Shown here piece after piece: positions 46,129-59,211 of a stretch of DNA of 64,000 nucleotides. The DNA comes from Gonatopus flavifemur. Its lineage: Eukaryota > Arthropoda > Insecta > Hymenoptera > Dryinidae. Below the pieces are notes generated by a model, which was not told the origin of the DNA, ran no database searches, and worked only from the letters and a program-made list of their open reading frames with translations. A program made the translations under genes and the position numbers. The stretch lies in the NCBI GenBank assembly GCA_018340375.1, contig JAFFJZ010000006.1, forward strand, positions 22,884,001 to 22,948,000. Reading direction: 5' to 3'. Numbering within the stretch: the first letter of the stretch is position 1; each line of letters opens with the position of its first letter.

Positions 46129-46619
46129 ATCATGTTGAATATCACGATGTTCACTCCTAAGAAAGAACGTTATAACAGCAATATGTGTCTCTAATATCTG
46201 ACAATTCTTGCTTTTTCAAGTATGGTCCTATGCTACGATTTTAACATCATAATTTAGAGGATAATATTTTGTCCGTGTATACATTCGCGGTTTTGTAACA
46301 CCCTTTCCCTATTCATAATTCATATAACACTATTTTCATTTTCAGTACCCCTTGACTTATGTCAAATTTTATTTTTCAATAAAACTAATTCTTCCACTCG
46401 GAATCGTTTTTCTGACCCAAGTAATAATCTGTGAACCGCGCTCCCTGTCCTTCTAGAAAATAACCTTGGAATCCAGCGAGCTAGAGGCAGGCATTATTTG
46501 GGGTTCTATTCTATTCTTCGAACAGTAATCTAACCCACCAACACGAATCATAACGAAACGTCACATTGTAATAAATATTGAACAACTTTTCCGTCACGTT
46601 CACATTATTTTCCCTTCAG

Positions 46620-46713
46620 GGTCCTTTATTCTCCGTTTCGAAGTCAAGGTTGGCGTGCAAAGCCCGCTATCTTCACTTCTGCGGCTCACCATGAAGTCTG
46701 CTCACAATATTAC
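46620..46713 (+). other. Candidate small exon
   Basis: A 94-bp GC-raised segment lies between a strong acceptor (TTATTTTCCCTTCAG, AG at 46618-46619) and a strong donor (TAC|GTGAGT, GT at 46714). The second frame is open throughout. In another frame an ATG at 46691 in the context CACCATGAAG gives MKSAHNIT to the donor, which would fit a first coding exon. No neighbouring exon could be paired with it, so it may be a decoy. Confidence 0.2.
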
Positions 46714-49709
46714 GTGAGTAAAACGAGTAAGACCAAGATCCTCCAACGTGATACCAGCTTAAATTTTGTCGACACGAAGATAATTCTCGAAGCAAAAAAC
46801 ACCAAAAAAAAATCCACACTTTTTATGGATGTTTTCATTTGCTTCTGAAATTCATCATCATCACTTTCCAGGCAGTTTACCGACAACTTTTATCAAGGAT
46901 CGGTTTCTAAGTTTCAGAAATATGAAGAGAAGAAACAAGGAACACGTGGGATCGGTTAACGTTGAGAGGGAAGAGATGGGAGAAAATTGTAAACAATAGT
47001 GATAATTGACAGACCGAATGACTGATTGGATGGGATGAAAAGATCGAAGAGGAGAAACAAAGAGCAGAAGAAGGAGAATAGCTTTAGGGAATTGACGATG
47101 ACGGTCTGGACGTTCAGAATGAGAACGAAAGGCAAAAGAAACCTTGACCTATATCTCTTGTCTTGTCGGTCATCTTTTATCCTGCAGACGGCATATACAT
47201 GTTCGAATATTTTCCCAACATTCTGCAATGGAGAACAGAGAACAGTAGGGAGAAAGTCCTTGCATCATCGATTTCAGACAAAACGGGAGGCCTAATGATG
47301 ACGAGCTTTGCTCATTTTTATTGTTGGAAAACGGAAAGACGATGGTGCCAGATTGAAGCCTGCAGGACAACGTGGTTTATTTATAAAACATACAGATTCA
47401 TTCTTTCGAGGATGTACCATAATGTCTGTGAGAAATAAATACTCTTTTGTTTTTTTTTCTTATCTCAGCATATAATATTTCAAAGAGACTGCCAAGAGAT
47501 TCCCAAGAACATCACAATACACTTCAAATGTCTATATAGCAATTATTTAAAATAAACAATAAACAACTATCCTATTTCCTCTAACAATAAACATCATCTG
47601 TGGACGAAATGATTCAACATCGTTACTAATCCTGTGACGAATTTTGAATGCAACAAACGTATTCTAAGTCACGACTCGACATCAAACAGAAATTCATTAC
47701 TGCATTGATTAACGTATGCAAGTAGAATTACAAGAGTATCAAGGTTTCCGAGTATTGTAAATTCGCGTTTTGAATAATTTATCCAACTTGCGTACCATTT
47801 CATACCCCGAAAGGGTATGGCTATCATCATCGGTCACTTTGAGATGCGCAAAAAGAGAAAGAGAAGAAAGGAAATTCAACTCGTGTGGATGGCAGATTCC
47901 CGGCTTTTGAGGTCTTGTTTATACACGTAAGTGGCATTCGAGTGATTCTCACATCTCTTCGCGTGGAGTAGATGGATAGAGTATTCCATCCCAAATGTCT
48001 ATCGATTTATTCCTTCCGAGTTACTGAGTGAGATTCCTGTTATCAGCACACACAATGGTCTCCTTCTTCTCCCTTGAGAATCTCAGTTCATGAAATTCAA
48101 TGATTACAAAGTACCCGATTTCAATATGTGTTTTTGGTTATTTGATCGGATGTACATTACCGATTACAGTTGTTCCTCGCAAACGTGATGTAGATGAGGA
48201 GAATACAAATTTACAATTCGTACTGGCGAGGTTGTATTTGTCAGACTTCGCGTAAGAATAATTGTTCCTGTCGTTCAATTCGTATCAAGGTGTGTCCACG
48301 AATTTTGACTATAGAGCGAATCAATACGTTTGTCAAGAATGACTGAATGAATTTGTATCTAAAGTCGGAAGGAAATAAAAATTTCAAGTTTCCAGAACGA
48401 AGTTGGAGTGAAAAAAATTCGTTCAGCGGGATGCAAATTTCTGATAGAAACGACAATAAGGCCGAAAGAATAGAGAGAATACGTGGGAAGGGTCAAAGAA
48501 AAAGGCGGGGTATCGTTGAATTCAAAGGTGAAGATGAAGTTGAACGTACCCGTAACAAAAGGTATGGAATGTCGTAACCATGGCAACCTATTTCCAAGAC
48601 GTGGGACGGCAAATCTTTTGGACACCATCATCGTCCCATGGGTACTACTTCACAATAATCTGGACGTAAGCGCGACCAACGCAAAAAGATAGAGGAAAGG
48701 GTCATGAGGATTGAGAATTTTACGATCGACGTTACCCGTGTGGATACTTCTCCACGTAAATGTTCTGTTGAGAAAATTCGTCCACCTAGAATGGTAATAC
48801 TTTTGATTCTCGCTTCTGTGAATTCACAATTTATACCGATGGGTTTAGGTTCTCTTTTTCAATGCGTGAGGGATACCCCGAGATATTTTGTATGATAAAA
48901 ATACCACACTGCGAATCGGAACTTAGTTTCGCCAAGTTTACTCTTTAATTCTTTCGCTGAGCTTTCAACAAATGCTCCTCCCACTACGAGTATTGTTATG
49001 ATAAGGAAAAACGAATCATTGAATCGTTTGTCTCATTTTGAAACATTCCTGTTATAAAATCATATTGTAACTTACGGTCCAAAAGAAATTGATCTCCTCG
49101 AATTCATCTTACCTAGAACAAAAATAAGAAGAATCGTTAAAATCGATACAAAAGAGGTCCCTTAAGAATGGAATACAATATGAAAAATGTTCGAACGCGT
49201 TACAACTTCGTATGTCAAACATAAGATATTTACAAGTACAAATATACTTTTGCATCAAAGACATTCTTTCGTATCTCGAGAATAAAGCATATCGACGTTC
49301 GGGTAAAGGGTGTACAATACGTAACAGAATATATACAATAGTTAATGGTTTCTTTTCGTTAAAGGAGCTTTTCAGTTTCTATCGAATTAGCGAAGGACGG
49401 CAAATTGAAAGACGAAATAAGAAGGGAGGGATGGGAAAGTAGAGAAGAAACGAAATAACTTCGAGCACCATCGCTCTACGTGAGTGAATTTCTTTCTTCC
49501 ATGCCATTTTCAAGAGTTATAAGATTGATTGGAGAAGACAAAAGGCACTAATGGAACTTATGTTCACAATTTTTCTTCCCCACCTTTTTACGTTACATGA
49601 AATTTTACTAAGATCAATATAAAAATTCGTCGATCGAATACAAAAATCATTTTTTACAGCCACTTCTTTCTGAATGTTGAAGCGTACTCTGAAAATTTAG
49701 CAAAGTTTA

Positions 49710-49772
49710 TCTGAGAATTCAGAAAAAAGGTGGGGGGTAAGAAATTACAGTTACAGTTTCTGAATTCTCAAA
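49710..49772. repeat. Small inverted repeat
   Basis: TCTGAGAATTCAGAAA and TTTCTGAATTCTCAAA are separated by 31 bp. Origin unknown. Confidence 0.55.
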
Positions 49773-50002
49773 AAGAGTTTGTTTGCAGTAGATGAGGTGA
49801 GAATTCGGACAGACAAATTCGGGTTCCAGGATCACACGCTTCATAAACCACCCTCAAAGAGTTTTGATGGTTTTTCTGGAATTTCAAATAAATTTTCTTC
49901 GTTTCTTTAATTTATTTTCTATTCAATTTATTTATATTCCAAATAACTAGACTCCCCAGACTCTCATTCATAGCAGTTGAACTTTAGCTGGGCCAATAAA
50001 AT

Positions 50003-51303
50003 TAGGGGTGCACGAGATGAGATTCTCGACGATACTTTGAAAGTCTCGTCAGTATCGGTATCGCCTAATATTTCTGATGAAAGTACCAATCCATTATACC
50101 ACCATTATACTCTGAATATCAGTGTAGTATTATCAGCTGAACAAATGAACAGCACAGTTTTGTTCGGTTGATCAGAGAGACATAGAAAACCGATATTTCA
50201 GAGTACGGGAGCAAAGTCTTGGAACACAAGCCTAGTTGTGTATAATCACTTTATCCAGCAGTAGGATCTCCATCCCAGCGAGGAACTCTGAAATTCCTTC
50301 AGAATATTATACAATTTCGAGGAAGTTCCAAGTTGAAAGGGAATTTTCTAATAGAAACATTTTATCAAAGTTCATTGAGGGGATACCAGCGTGTGGTCCG
50401 AATTAACATTTCATTGCAAGATTTCTCCGAACAGAATTTACGAAACCCCTGGTGGAAATGAAGCGGATGGAACGACGAGGAAGAGTAAACGGAACAGTAT
50501 TTAAGCGCAAAAGAAGCGGAAATTGAAAGGTTTTTACGCTTCATCCGTTTCAACATTCTTCACCAGGGACAGTCTGAAATTTTCAGGAAATAATATTAGA
50601 TACTCCATGTATTGCGCTATCGAAGATTATCATTTGAAAATTGTACAGTGTTCCATAAATTCAGTACAGAGATGTCTCACAAACAAAATGTTTTTTACGT
50701 TGGTATACGGAGAAAAATGCCCCTCGAAAATATAAGAATTCTTGTTATTTTTCTTAGTGAACTAGAAACAGGAATATAATATTTGTGATATGAATTTTTA
50801 CATGAAAATACGGAAGATCACGAATATCGGAGAAAAAGTAGGGTAGGTAGGATTGAAGTTTTAAACACTGAATGTTGAATTTTATAAAGCATGTAGTAAA
50901 ATGCAGTTATTGATTCGTAATAACCCTTATTTTTATGTAAAAATCCATTTTACAAACCTCCCTGTTTCTGGTTTAGCAAGCAAAAGGAGAAAAATTATCC
51001 CATTAAACCAATTGATTCTCATTGATTCCGATACAGAAAGCCGATTCAAACCCATTAAAAATCGATTTTCAATGGATTTGAATGAGTTTTCTGCATCGAA
51101 ATCAATGAGAATCAATCGGTTCAATGGGATTTTTTAATCAAGGATGATATGTCCGAATATTAGATTTTTATTCTCAATTTCGTGTCAATTCCAAAACGAT
51201 ACCGATCTATTAGTCTCGTGCTTCTGTGCATCCCCAGTATCGACGATATTCTCGAGTATCGAATACCGGATCTCGGTATCGCCTCGAGTCTCGTACACCC
51301 CTA
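50003..51303. mobile_element. 1.3-kb hAT-like non-autonomous element with 8-bp target duplication
   Basis: TAGGGGTGCACGAGA at the left pairs with the inverse of TCTCGTACACCCCTA at the right. Flanks are AATAAAAT (49995-50002) and AACAAAAT (51304-51311), an 8-bp duplication with one mismatch, typical of hAT insertions (established knowledge). Subterminal GTATCGGTATCGCC and CTCGGTATCGCC are shared. No transposase frame is left. It contains a palindrome and a stray CACGG-family end (about 50707). Confidence 0.8.
50990..51137. repeat. Palindrome inside the hAT-like element
   Basis: Arms of about 65 bp share CCCATTAAACCAATTGATTC and GAATCAATCGGTTCAATGGG, centred on AAATCGATTT. It is open on both strands only because it is a palindrome. 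Probably a nested MITE. Confidence 0.75.
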
Positions 51304-51311
51304 AACAAAAT

Positions 51312-53927
51312 TCCATTCACCTCCGCCAGTTGCATGAAATATCGTTAGAGTGATTCCAATTCAACACTGTTTGAACGCGCACCGCGTCTGATGTATCCCC
51401 GCATTCATTTTATGCACTTTTATTCCCCGATACAAATATTTTACAATGTATTTACTTCCCAATCCGTTCTATCTGTATACTTCCCTAACTTCTGTTTTTC
51501 CGCTTTCACTGCCACTGTGCGGGTATCAGCCGGTCAATCGGATCTCTGCGTATTAGCGGAATGCAATTAGACGTCAAAGGTGCGCCGGTTTGGAATAAAT
51601 CCCCGTTGTACGAATTTGTCGGGGTGAGAGCTTTTACGGAGTTCCAAATGGACAGAAAGAAGCAAAGGATTTCAAAATTGAGATAACATCCAAATTTTTT
51701 TTTTCTTCCCTTCCATGTATCCGTTTATGTTCGATAATGAATATTGGGAATTCGTTGTTCTGATATCGTGAAAATTCTCCAAACACGGTATTCGAATGAT
51801 GAATTGTTTATCGAGTTGAAGGAAAAGTCAAAGGTCTTTTGGAGAGTCCTTTTCTCGCATCGAGCAAATTGAGGAGAGGAAAAAATATCAAGGATCCTTG
51901 TGTATCTACCCTATGGTATTGAGTGAAGAGAAGAAAAGAAGGGAATCAAGTGCATGAGTAATTTGATTAGTCGTAAGAGTGTCTCTCCGCTCAGCGTACG
52001 TACGTTTGCTCGTTTGTTCGTTCGTTTCTCCCCCAAACCTTATAGGATACGACAATTCTTTGACGAAGGGGCAGAATTTTTTCAATTCAGAGATCCCGTT
52101 CGTGTACAATACTTGACGCCTTTTCGATGGATTTTCAGCGGAGAAGAATTTTAATGATCCCTATAAACAAATGATTTCACGAGAGGTTGCACACTCTCCG
52201 CGATATTTGAGGTTATTTTTTCCGGATCGTAATTGACGATGATTCTATATTTTTTCTTTCCCTCGTTGAACTCAAATGCTCTTGACTCGAAGTGTTTTAG
52301 GATGTTAATAATGTTGTAAATTCAACCAAACGTGTATCCCATTCTTCTTCAATATGAATCCAAAACTAGCGATAGATTGATGTACATACAAGATACATAT
52401 AACTTTTAATTGAACTTGATTCGAATATTTTTTCATAACAGAAATTGATTGAGTGGAAAGGCTATATCAATCACGCGGTTTGGCTACTCAAATATTTGAT
52501 CAAACACAATTCTATCAAGATTGACATCAATTCCAATTTTATTTCTTCCAATCAAGGAAGTTTTGATATTTCACAAAAACGACTTTTAATACTTTTTATT
52601 GTGGAATAACCAAAGTGATGTATTGTGATTTCTTATAAAGGGATAAGGAAATATTATATCAAAATTGTTGACATTTAAAATGTACTGTTTATTTCCATGC
52701 AACGTATATTTTCTACCACAATTCTTGGGTGATTTACAGGAATATCTACCGTAATACCGTTCATACATCATCGACCCGGTACAACAAAAACGGAGAACGT
52801 AGGGTGAACTGGTGGGTGTACGTTGATTCACGTATTCAAAGGGTGGTAGGACGTGACCTTGAAGCTCCATCTCGCTGAAACCTTAATCCCACATGGCACT
52901 GGGGGATTTATAAGATTTGCAGTCAAAGAAATGTCTTTTGAGTCAATTGCATAAGTCATCGCGTCGGGTTTACAGTCAAAGAGGAGCGAGAATTTTGTCA
53001 AAGAGCGTAAGCGAATTCTCTTCTGACGTCCCAAAGACTGTAATATTGTCAAGAGCAGAAACAAGAGAGGGATTATTCAAAGTGAAGCAAGCAAACTAAA
53101 TAAATATAAAATATCGAACATTGGAAAATTAGATTTTACATTTCGACGCAAGGTCGGGATAAACGTAATACACGAATGTGTGAATTGGCATGAATGATAT
53201 GAAATCTTTTGTCGTGAGATGTAAATATTATATATATTCTGAATTTGATCGATGATGAATAAAAATTTGGATCTTATTTTCCATTGATTATAAATTGATA
53301 TTTGTTCCCGACGTAACGGGAATTTCAGTATCGAGTTCATTATTTTATACCTGATCATAAATTAATTATCGATACAAAGTGGAATTTATTTATATATAAA
53401 GGCAAACGGTTTTCGCTTTAATGAATTATTTCGTTTGTTTGTTCGGTTGTTTATTTGTTTGTCTGTCTACTTGGTACCGGTACACAAGACTGCAATTAAA
53501 ACTTTCGTGATGAGAATTTCATTCGAATGAATTACCACGGCACTTCATTCGTCCTTCTGCTACATTAATAATTCGGAACGTTATAATCACGTGTATATTA
53601 TATTATTCATATCGGAGGAATTAGTAAATTGTTTTATGAATTTGTGACTCACCGCGTGGGACGATGAATGATTATTTAATGCACTTACATGTCGGTCCTT
53701 TTGTACTTCATCGTTGTTATCATTTTTGGAAACATTGTGTGGTAAAATTCATTGTATTATGCATAATTCTTGCCCACCCCAGAGAAAATTATCCCACAAT
53801 TTGTTAATTTTCACCCGGGCATGATGGATTTATACTGCACTAGAAAATTATTAAAAAAAAAAAAGTGACATCTGTCAATACAAATACAACTCTACCAGTA
53901 CCAGACTAGCAATTTTCAAATGGATAT
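51312..53927. other. Intergenic sequence, nothing firm
   Basis: A minus-strand frame at 52870-52586 has a Cys/Tyr-rich start but no splice context or family that I recognise. No repeats seen. Confidence 0.4.
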
Positions 53928-54118
53928 GTACCCTCTAAATCTGAAAGAGTGAAAAATCACGCGCTTCACTCTAGTAAGTCTCAGAAGTGAGCCACCAGTC
54001 CGCTTCGAGTGAACCCTCACTCTTTCAGAGTGGCTGTGAGTTTTTAATCTCAAACCTTAGAATATCACTTTTCGCTGGCTGAAGAGTGAAATCTCACTCT
54101 ATAAATTTTAGAGAGTAC
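53928..54118. mobile_element. GAGTGAAA-family MITE, copy 1
   Basis: GTACCCTCTAAATCTGAAAG at the left mirrors the inverse of AAATTTTAGAGAGTAC at the right. The interior is dense in GAGTGA and TCACTC. Confidence 0.7.
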
Positions 54119-55382
54119 CAATTTTTAATTATTCTTCCTCGCGATGATCATATTGAGGGATGAACTGAAAGAATAAAAGAACCTGAAATATCTAATTTTA
54201 TTTTTATTATCACGAAAATTGACGATGAATAAGATCTAATGCTGTCGCAGAGAGAAAACTGTCTTAATGAACACGGCCAACATTTGTAATTCAAAATAAG
54301 CACGACAACACGTGTAGAGAACTATTTCATGAAACACGATGTAACCTCAACGATCGGAGATTCCCTTCCCAAGGATAACTAACTCGAATGTAAATAAGAA
54401 TGATGAGAAGCAGCGAGCAAGAGACGAACGAACAGAGATGTTCGTTTCATGTACCAAAATTCACTCTAAATCGCACACATACGTACAGTGAAATATGGAT
54501 TTCGCGCTTCGTTGGGATGATTATATTCGCGAGTGTCTCTCTGGATTTGTACCAATTGCTTTTACCATTTCGTGTAGTTACACTGTGTAAAAAAATCTCC
54601 ATCCGCCCAATCCGCTTTATTACAACTCGAGGAGAGAAAATGTTTCGTTTCTCCATAAAAGAAATATCCATGGTTTTATGTCACATGAAAATTTACTCTT
54701 CGTGAAATTGGTTCTCTTTCTCTCTTCCTTCTACCTTTCCTGTAACCGGGTTTGAGATGAATCTAGTGTTGATTCAACTACATTTATTATACATGTCAAA
54801 TAAAAGATGTTATCTCTACGTATATTATATCAAAATAACGATATTAGATAGGAGCAAAATGCATCATTTCAAATACTGTTGAGAAAAACATGATGGAATA
54901 AAAATTCTTTATTCCTTTTCATTTTGTTTTCCGAAGCTGCTGAGGTTCGAGGGTGTTATGCGTAGGGTAGCAAAAAATCTTTACAACAAGGTATCACTTT
55001 TTTTTTTTAACGTTCAATACAAGTTAGGGTGGTCAGAAAAGATAGGAGAAAAGTAAGCAGAAAAATAAGAAAAAGGTGATATAGAAGGAGAACCAGATGG
55101 TTGTTGAATAAAGAAAGGGACTTTGGGGATTTTGATTTGAACTCTTCAATTTTCTTGAATACCCTCCAAGGTACAATTATAGACAACTAATTACTCTCGA
55201 CTCGGCGATCGAATGCTTAACCGTCGTTTGCTTTTATATACCTGATATACTTTACCTCCTTTCCCAATCATTATTGTTTCTCGTCGAATCAGCAGACTCG
55301 TGCTTCTAAGATAACAAGTGTACATATCCATTTTATCTTTCCGTTCTGATAATATCAATTAACTGATACTGGGATGCAATTG
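54119..55382. other. Intergenic sequence, nothing recognised
   Basis: AT-rich; no element ends or exon-like segment. Confidence 0.45.
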
Positions 55383-55545
55383 AAAATATTCTCTACTTTC
55401 TAAATCTCCTTGGAGTGAGGATTTCACTCTTTAAACCAAGTTGAAACTTCACTCTGTTGGAGTGAAAATTCATTCTTTAAGAGTAGAACTTCTTCGGAAG
55501 TGAATTTCTCACTTCAAGGAACTCGGAGGGTGGATATTTTCAATC
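55383..55545. mobile_element. GAGTGAAA-family element, diverged copy
   Basis: GAAAATATTCTCTACTTTCT and the closing GGGTGGATATTTTC bracket a segment with GAGTGAGGATTTCACTC, TTGGAGTGAAAATTC and AAGTGAATTTCTCACTT. The ends are related but eroded. Confidence 0.5.
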
Positions 55546-55744
55546 GTTTCTATACGTTCAATTAGAAATTGTTACATTTCTTTCACTGAAAAAATACGAT
55601 ATTCTCTTTGAAATTGAATCCCGTCTATCGTGTTACCAACTACAGTCTACAAATCAGGTAGTTTCTAAACAGTATTGATTTGATACCGAGCGATAATACC
55701 AGCTTTTGTTGAACTTTTGCATGTACAATTTCGCTATCAAAATT

Positions 55745-55916
55745 TTCCCTCAAAAAATAATGGCAGCACAGTGGACTTTTCCTTCATTTGTGAAGGATTC
55801 AATACCCAAGAAAACAGAATAATTCCTCATTTTTTTATGAAAAAACAATTCCTCCACGATTAGGTGACGGAATCCACCAATCGTGTGAAGAAGAACTCCC
55901 CTCATTTTTTACAGTG
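55745..55916. mobile_element. CCTCAAAAAATAATGG family, copy 1
   Basis: Shares with 59032-59211 the ordered words TTTTCCTTCATTTGT, GAGG/AAGGATTCAA, GAAAACA, AATTCCTC, GAATCCACCA and AACTCCCC, ending TTTTTTACAGTG followed by TA. Confidence 0.65.
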
Positions 55917-56567
55917 TAGCTAAGTCAACTTGAGACTGATTTAAGGTAGAGCCCAAGCTCGATCGTTTTTTAATTCTCACAATTTGACAGCACTTTACCA
56001 ATTTTTAAGTCTCATGTCCTGATGAATTGCGATTGAAAATTCACTAAAATCAAAATTATATCCAATAAAATCACGAGAACCGTATAAAAACCACTTCCCC
56101 TAGGGAACTGAGAGCAAAAATGAATAGTTTCAAATACTCCAAGCTTTTCTCTACATACGATTCAATGGTGCATAAAAATAGAAGGGGAATATACTTATAT
56201 ATATATATATTCGACAAATACCTTGCTCCGTTGTAAAGAGAGAACCGTTTCAGATACCGACTCGTACGGATCGCAGTACACTGTGAAAATCCGTGCAATC
56301 AGGGAATAAAGGAATTCATGGAGAAGTAATTTTTGTACCGAAAACAGCTGATGTCGGCAAATCGAGTCTTCAATAGGAAACGAGACGTGAGAAATTCTCT
56401 CAAGCCAACTACCAAGCACATCATCATCATTTTCGAGATAGATAAATCAATCTCAAATCCATTTGTTTATCTCTTTTCACGAAAAGAAGAAATTTTCCAC
56501 TCGTTTTCTATGGTTATCGTTTGACTATTCTCTCCCTTCATAAGCTCAAAAAACTAGATGTATTTAT

Positions 56568-56752
56568 AAAAAATTACCGTGAAATTTCAGTAATCGAAGC
56601 ACAAGTGGAGAGTCTTCAAAAAATTACTGTAAAAATGAGTGAATTTCCAAACAGTTGAGAGTGATATTTTCTACAAGTTTTATAGAACGGACAGTAATAT
56701 TTCGAGAAATTTCTACTTGTCCCTCCATCACTGGAATTTCACGGTAATTTTT
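56568..56752. mobile_element. AAAAATTACCGTGAAATT palindromic element
   Basis: AAAAATTACCGTGAAATTTC (56569) mirrors GAATTTCACGGTAATTTTT (56734-56752). The arms continue with CACAAGTGGAG and its inverse. No clear target duplication. Confidence 0.65.
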
Positions 56753-57989
56753 CAAATAGAATTCTTTCCGTGCAGTTATGAACGGATGTTATGATTCAAT
56801 TCACGTATATTCTTTCGAAAAAACCCATCCACCGGAGCAACAATCCACTCGTAAAAAATATAGATATCATCACCCGCAGCGTTCGGGGTGACAATCTTTC
56901 TAATATTTCACCCTTCCGCGAAGCTACGTAAAGTATCACAAAGGGATGGAAATCGTACCCGTCGTCTTGGTGCAAATTTTACAACATCCGCTGAAAGGAA
57001 AGAGGGAATATATATTATATAATCTCCACAATTCCAATTTTTTGCAATGTAAAAATTGAAACTTCGTTGAAAAGCGCTATATGAAGATATCGTGGGATGA
57101 CTTTTTCTTTTCGTTTCATATTTTCCATTCTGCAGTGATTTTCAGTTGGAAGAATAAGAAAGAGAGAGAGAGAGAAAGAAAATACAGAAAGAAATCTTGG
57201 CTCTTTTCGTCATATTATTAGAACGAGTTGTTTGATTTTCCGTTTTCTCCCTCTCCATGTTCCTTTCTCTTCCTCCACGACAAAGGATTCAATGAATTCA
57301 TGAGAGTTGAAATCATTCAAAATTCATAGCGCCTCGATCAATAATTGAAATTGAAATGGAGATTTGGGAATTGCATATTCTCTGTGTGGAAATCAATGAT
57401 TGAGAGAATGAATACTTTAACAACAATTTTTCACGATATTTTTGTCTGCACACGTTCGTAGCTTCGTTAAAACCACGTTCTTTGCTTCCATTTAAAAAAC
57501 ATCATCTCTCCCGACAGAATTTACATGGTATTAATATTGCATGACAGAGAATCAGTTACTACGTTTGAATGATGGCCAAATTGGTTCTAATTCGTATTAG
57601 CTATCAATGTACGTTCAGAGTTTGATTTTGGCTTACAACCGTTGATTAGATAAATATCCATTCGTAAATGGGATGTAACTGAAAGCTCAGTTTGCAGCAG
57701 TCTGAATGAAATAATGAATAAAAAACACAAAATTAGGCTCATCGGTTCCAGCATCGAGTAGAATTATTCCTGAGTCCTGAAAGGAGAGTTTGTTTTTTCG
57801 ATAAAAACGAAATAAATATTATTGATTACATACAAACATGACTCATTATCCTCACATAAGATTTTTCAACGGTTAATAAACTTCATCTATAGTTAATAAG
57901 CCAAATTTATGTGGAAAGAATATTTATTTCGCCGTATCCAAAGTAAGCTTCATTGAATACAAATCAACTAACTCTCCTCTCAGTGCATT
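56753..57989. other. Intergenic sequence, nothing recognised
   Basis: A short GA run near 57162-57178 only. Confidence 0.45.
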
Positions 57990-58156
57990 TATATCCACCG
58001 CAAAATTTCAATCACTTATCGAAGAATCAAATGAAATTTTCCCATAAATTCATCTGAAAATTCCAAACTCTATTGGATTTTTCCCAACATTTCACAGTCA
58101 ATAATTTCCACACAAGTTTGGAATATAGAATTTTCTCATAGAAATTTCTTACAGTG
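57990..58156 (-). mobile_element. Third, diverged copy of the 40429-40679 family
   Basis: CATAAATTCATCTGAAAATT, CCAAACTCTATTGGATTTTT, TTTCACAGTCAATAATTTCC and CATAGAAATTTCTTACAGTG follow the order of the reverse strand of the 40429 copy. The end is followed by TA. Confidence 0.6.
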
Positions 58157-59031
58157 TATATATTTCCTACGAACGTTATTCGAAACTCCATCACTCGTGG
58201 ATGTTAAGATTCTTATTGAACGGTAGAGCAGTAGAAAATTGCTACGGTGAAGAATCGCAGAACCAAGGCGGTTCCAAATGATTTACTCGGGTATTTCAAG
58301 AATACGTGTGTGTACCTACCAGCTACACGCCGAGTTTAAATCGATTTTAGTTAAGAGCCCAACAATGTTGGAGGTTTAAAATCCATACATGGGTACAAAG
58401 TTGAAGGGTGCATTTCTCTTGCGCGGACGGGATGGGGGAGTGATACCGGTGATGCTGTTGATAGGAGCGCGGTGGAAGGTCTTTCGATTATTGCAGCTTC
58501 GCAAAATACACGATTCGCAATTGTGGAGAGCTACAGCTGCTGCAACTCTAATTCTCATCAGCCTTGCACTTGTGGCGGATGTGCATTTCTCGAAACGATA
58601 GAAATAGGGTGGTAATAGTTTGCGGCTCAACCTCGACGACGAGGAGAAGAGAGAGAGAGAGAGAGAAAACGGGAGGGGATAGGTACTATCGAGTTCCAAT
58701 TACAAACCTACAAGTTTTTACATTTTGCGGTGAACTGAAATTCATCATGTTCAACGGTCTTCTTTCGAATGAATTTCTGAAGAACTTTGATGAATGTTTT
58801 TCTGTACGTTTTAGGTGAAACATTGAGGGATTATTGTAATTTCATTAAATCTTACGCGTTGGAACTTGGAGAACAAAATTTTCCGATACAGAAAATTCAG
58901 GTATTATATAAAGGATAGAAAATATCTTTTTGCTAAACTGGCTCAAACTCCCTGCCGTAGCTGATAAATAGATTTTCATCACAGTGAAAAATTTGATTTT
59001 ATATCAATTTCTTCAAAAGTTCAATCGAAAA
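58157..59031. other. Intergenic sequence with a GC-raised patch
   Basis: About 58390-58640 is CpG-rich compared with its surroundings, followed by a (GA)n run at 58645-58667. Possible regulatory DNA; no exon supported. Confidence 0.35.
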
Positions 59032-59211
59032 GTGCACCCTCAAAAATAATTGTGGAATTCTCCCCCAAAACATGGTGGCAGCAATTTTCCTTCATTTGTA
59101 GAGGATTCAACACTCAGAAAACAAAACAGTTCCTCAAAGTGGTGGGAAGGTCCCCCTGGAGACGAAATCCACCACCAGTTTGAAGAAAAACTCCCCACAA
59201 TTTTTACAGTG
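59032..59211. mobile_element. CCTCAAAAATAATTGTGG family, copy 2
   Basis: AATAATTGTGGAATTCTCCC at the left and the inverse of CTCCCCACAATTTTTACAGT at the right. Shares its internal words with 55745-55916. Confidence 0.65.

Larger units (their letters stand above)
46129..49994. other. Intergenic sequence with one splice-bounded patch
   Basis: Holds the candidate exon at 46620-46713 and a small inverted repeat at 49710-49772. Otherwise no gene, RNA or element ends recognised. Confidence 0.4.

Noticed and set aside
50901..51137. Open frames on both strands of the same segment
   Set aside because: Explained by a 148-bp palindrome, which makes both strands alike.
52586..52870. Cys/Tyr-rich minus-strand frame of 94 codons
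   Set aside because: No signal peptide, splice pairing or recognisable spacing of cysteines; evidence too thin.
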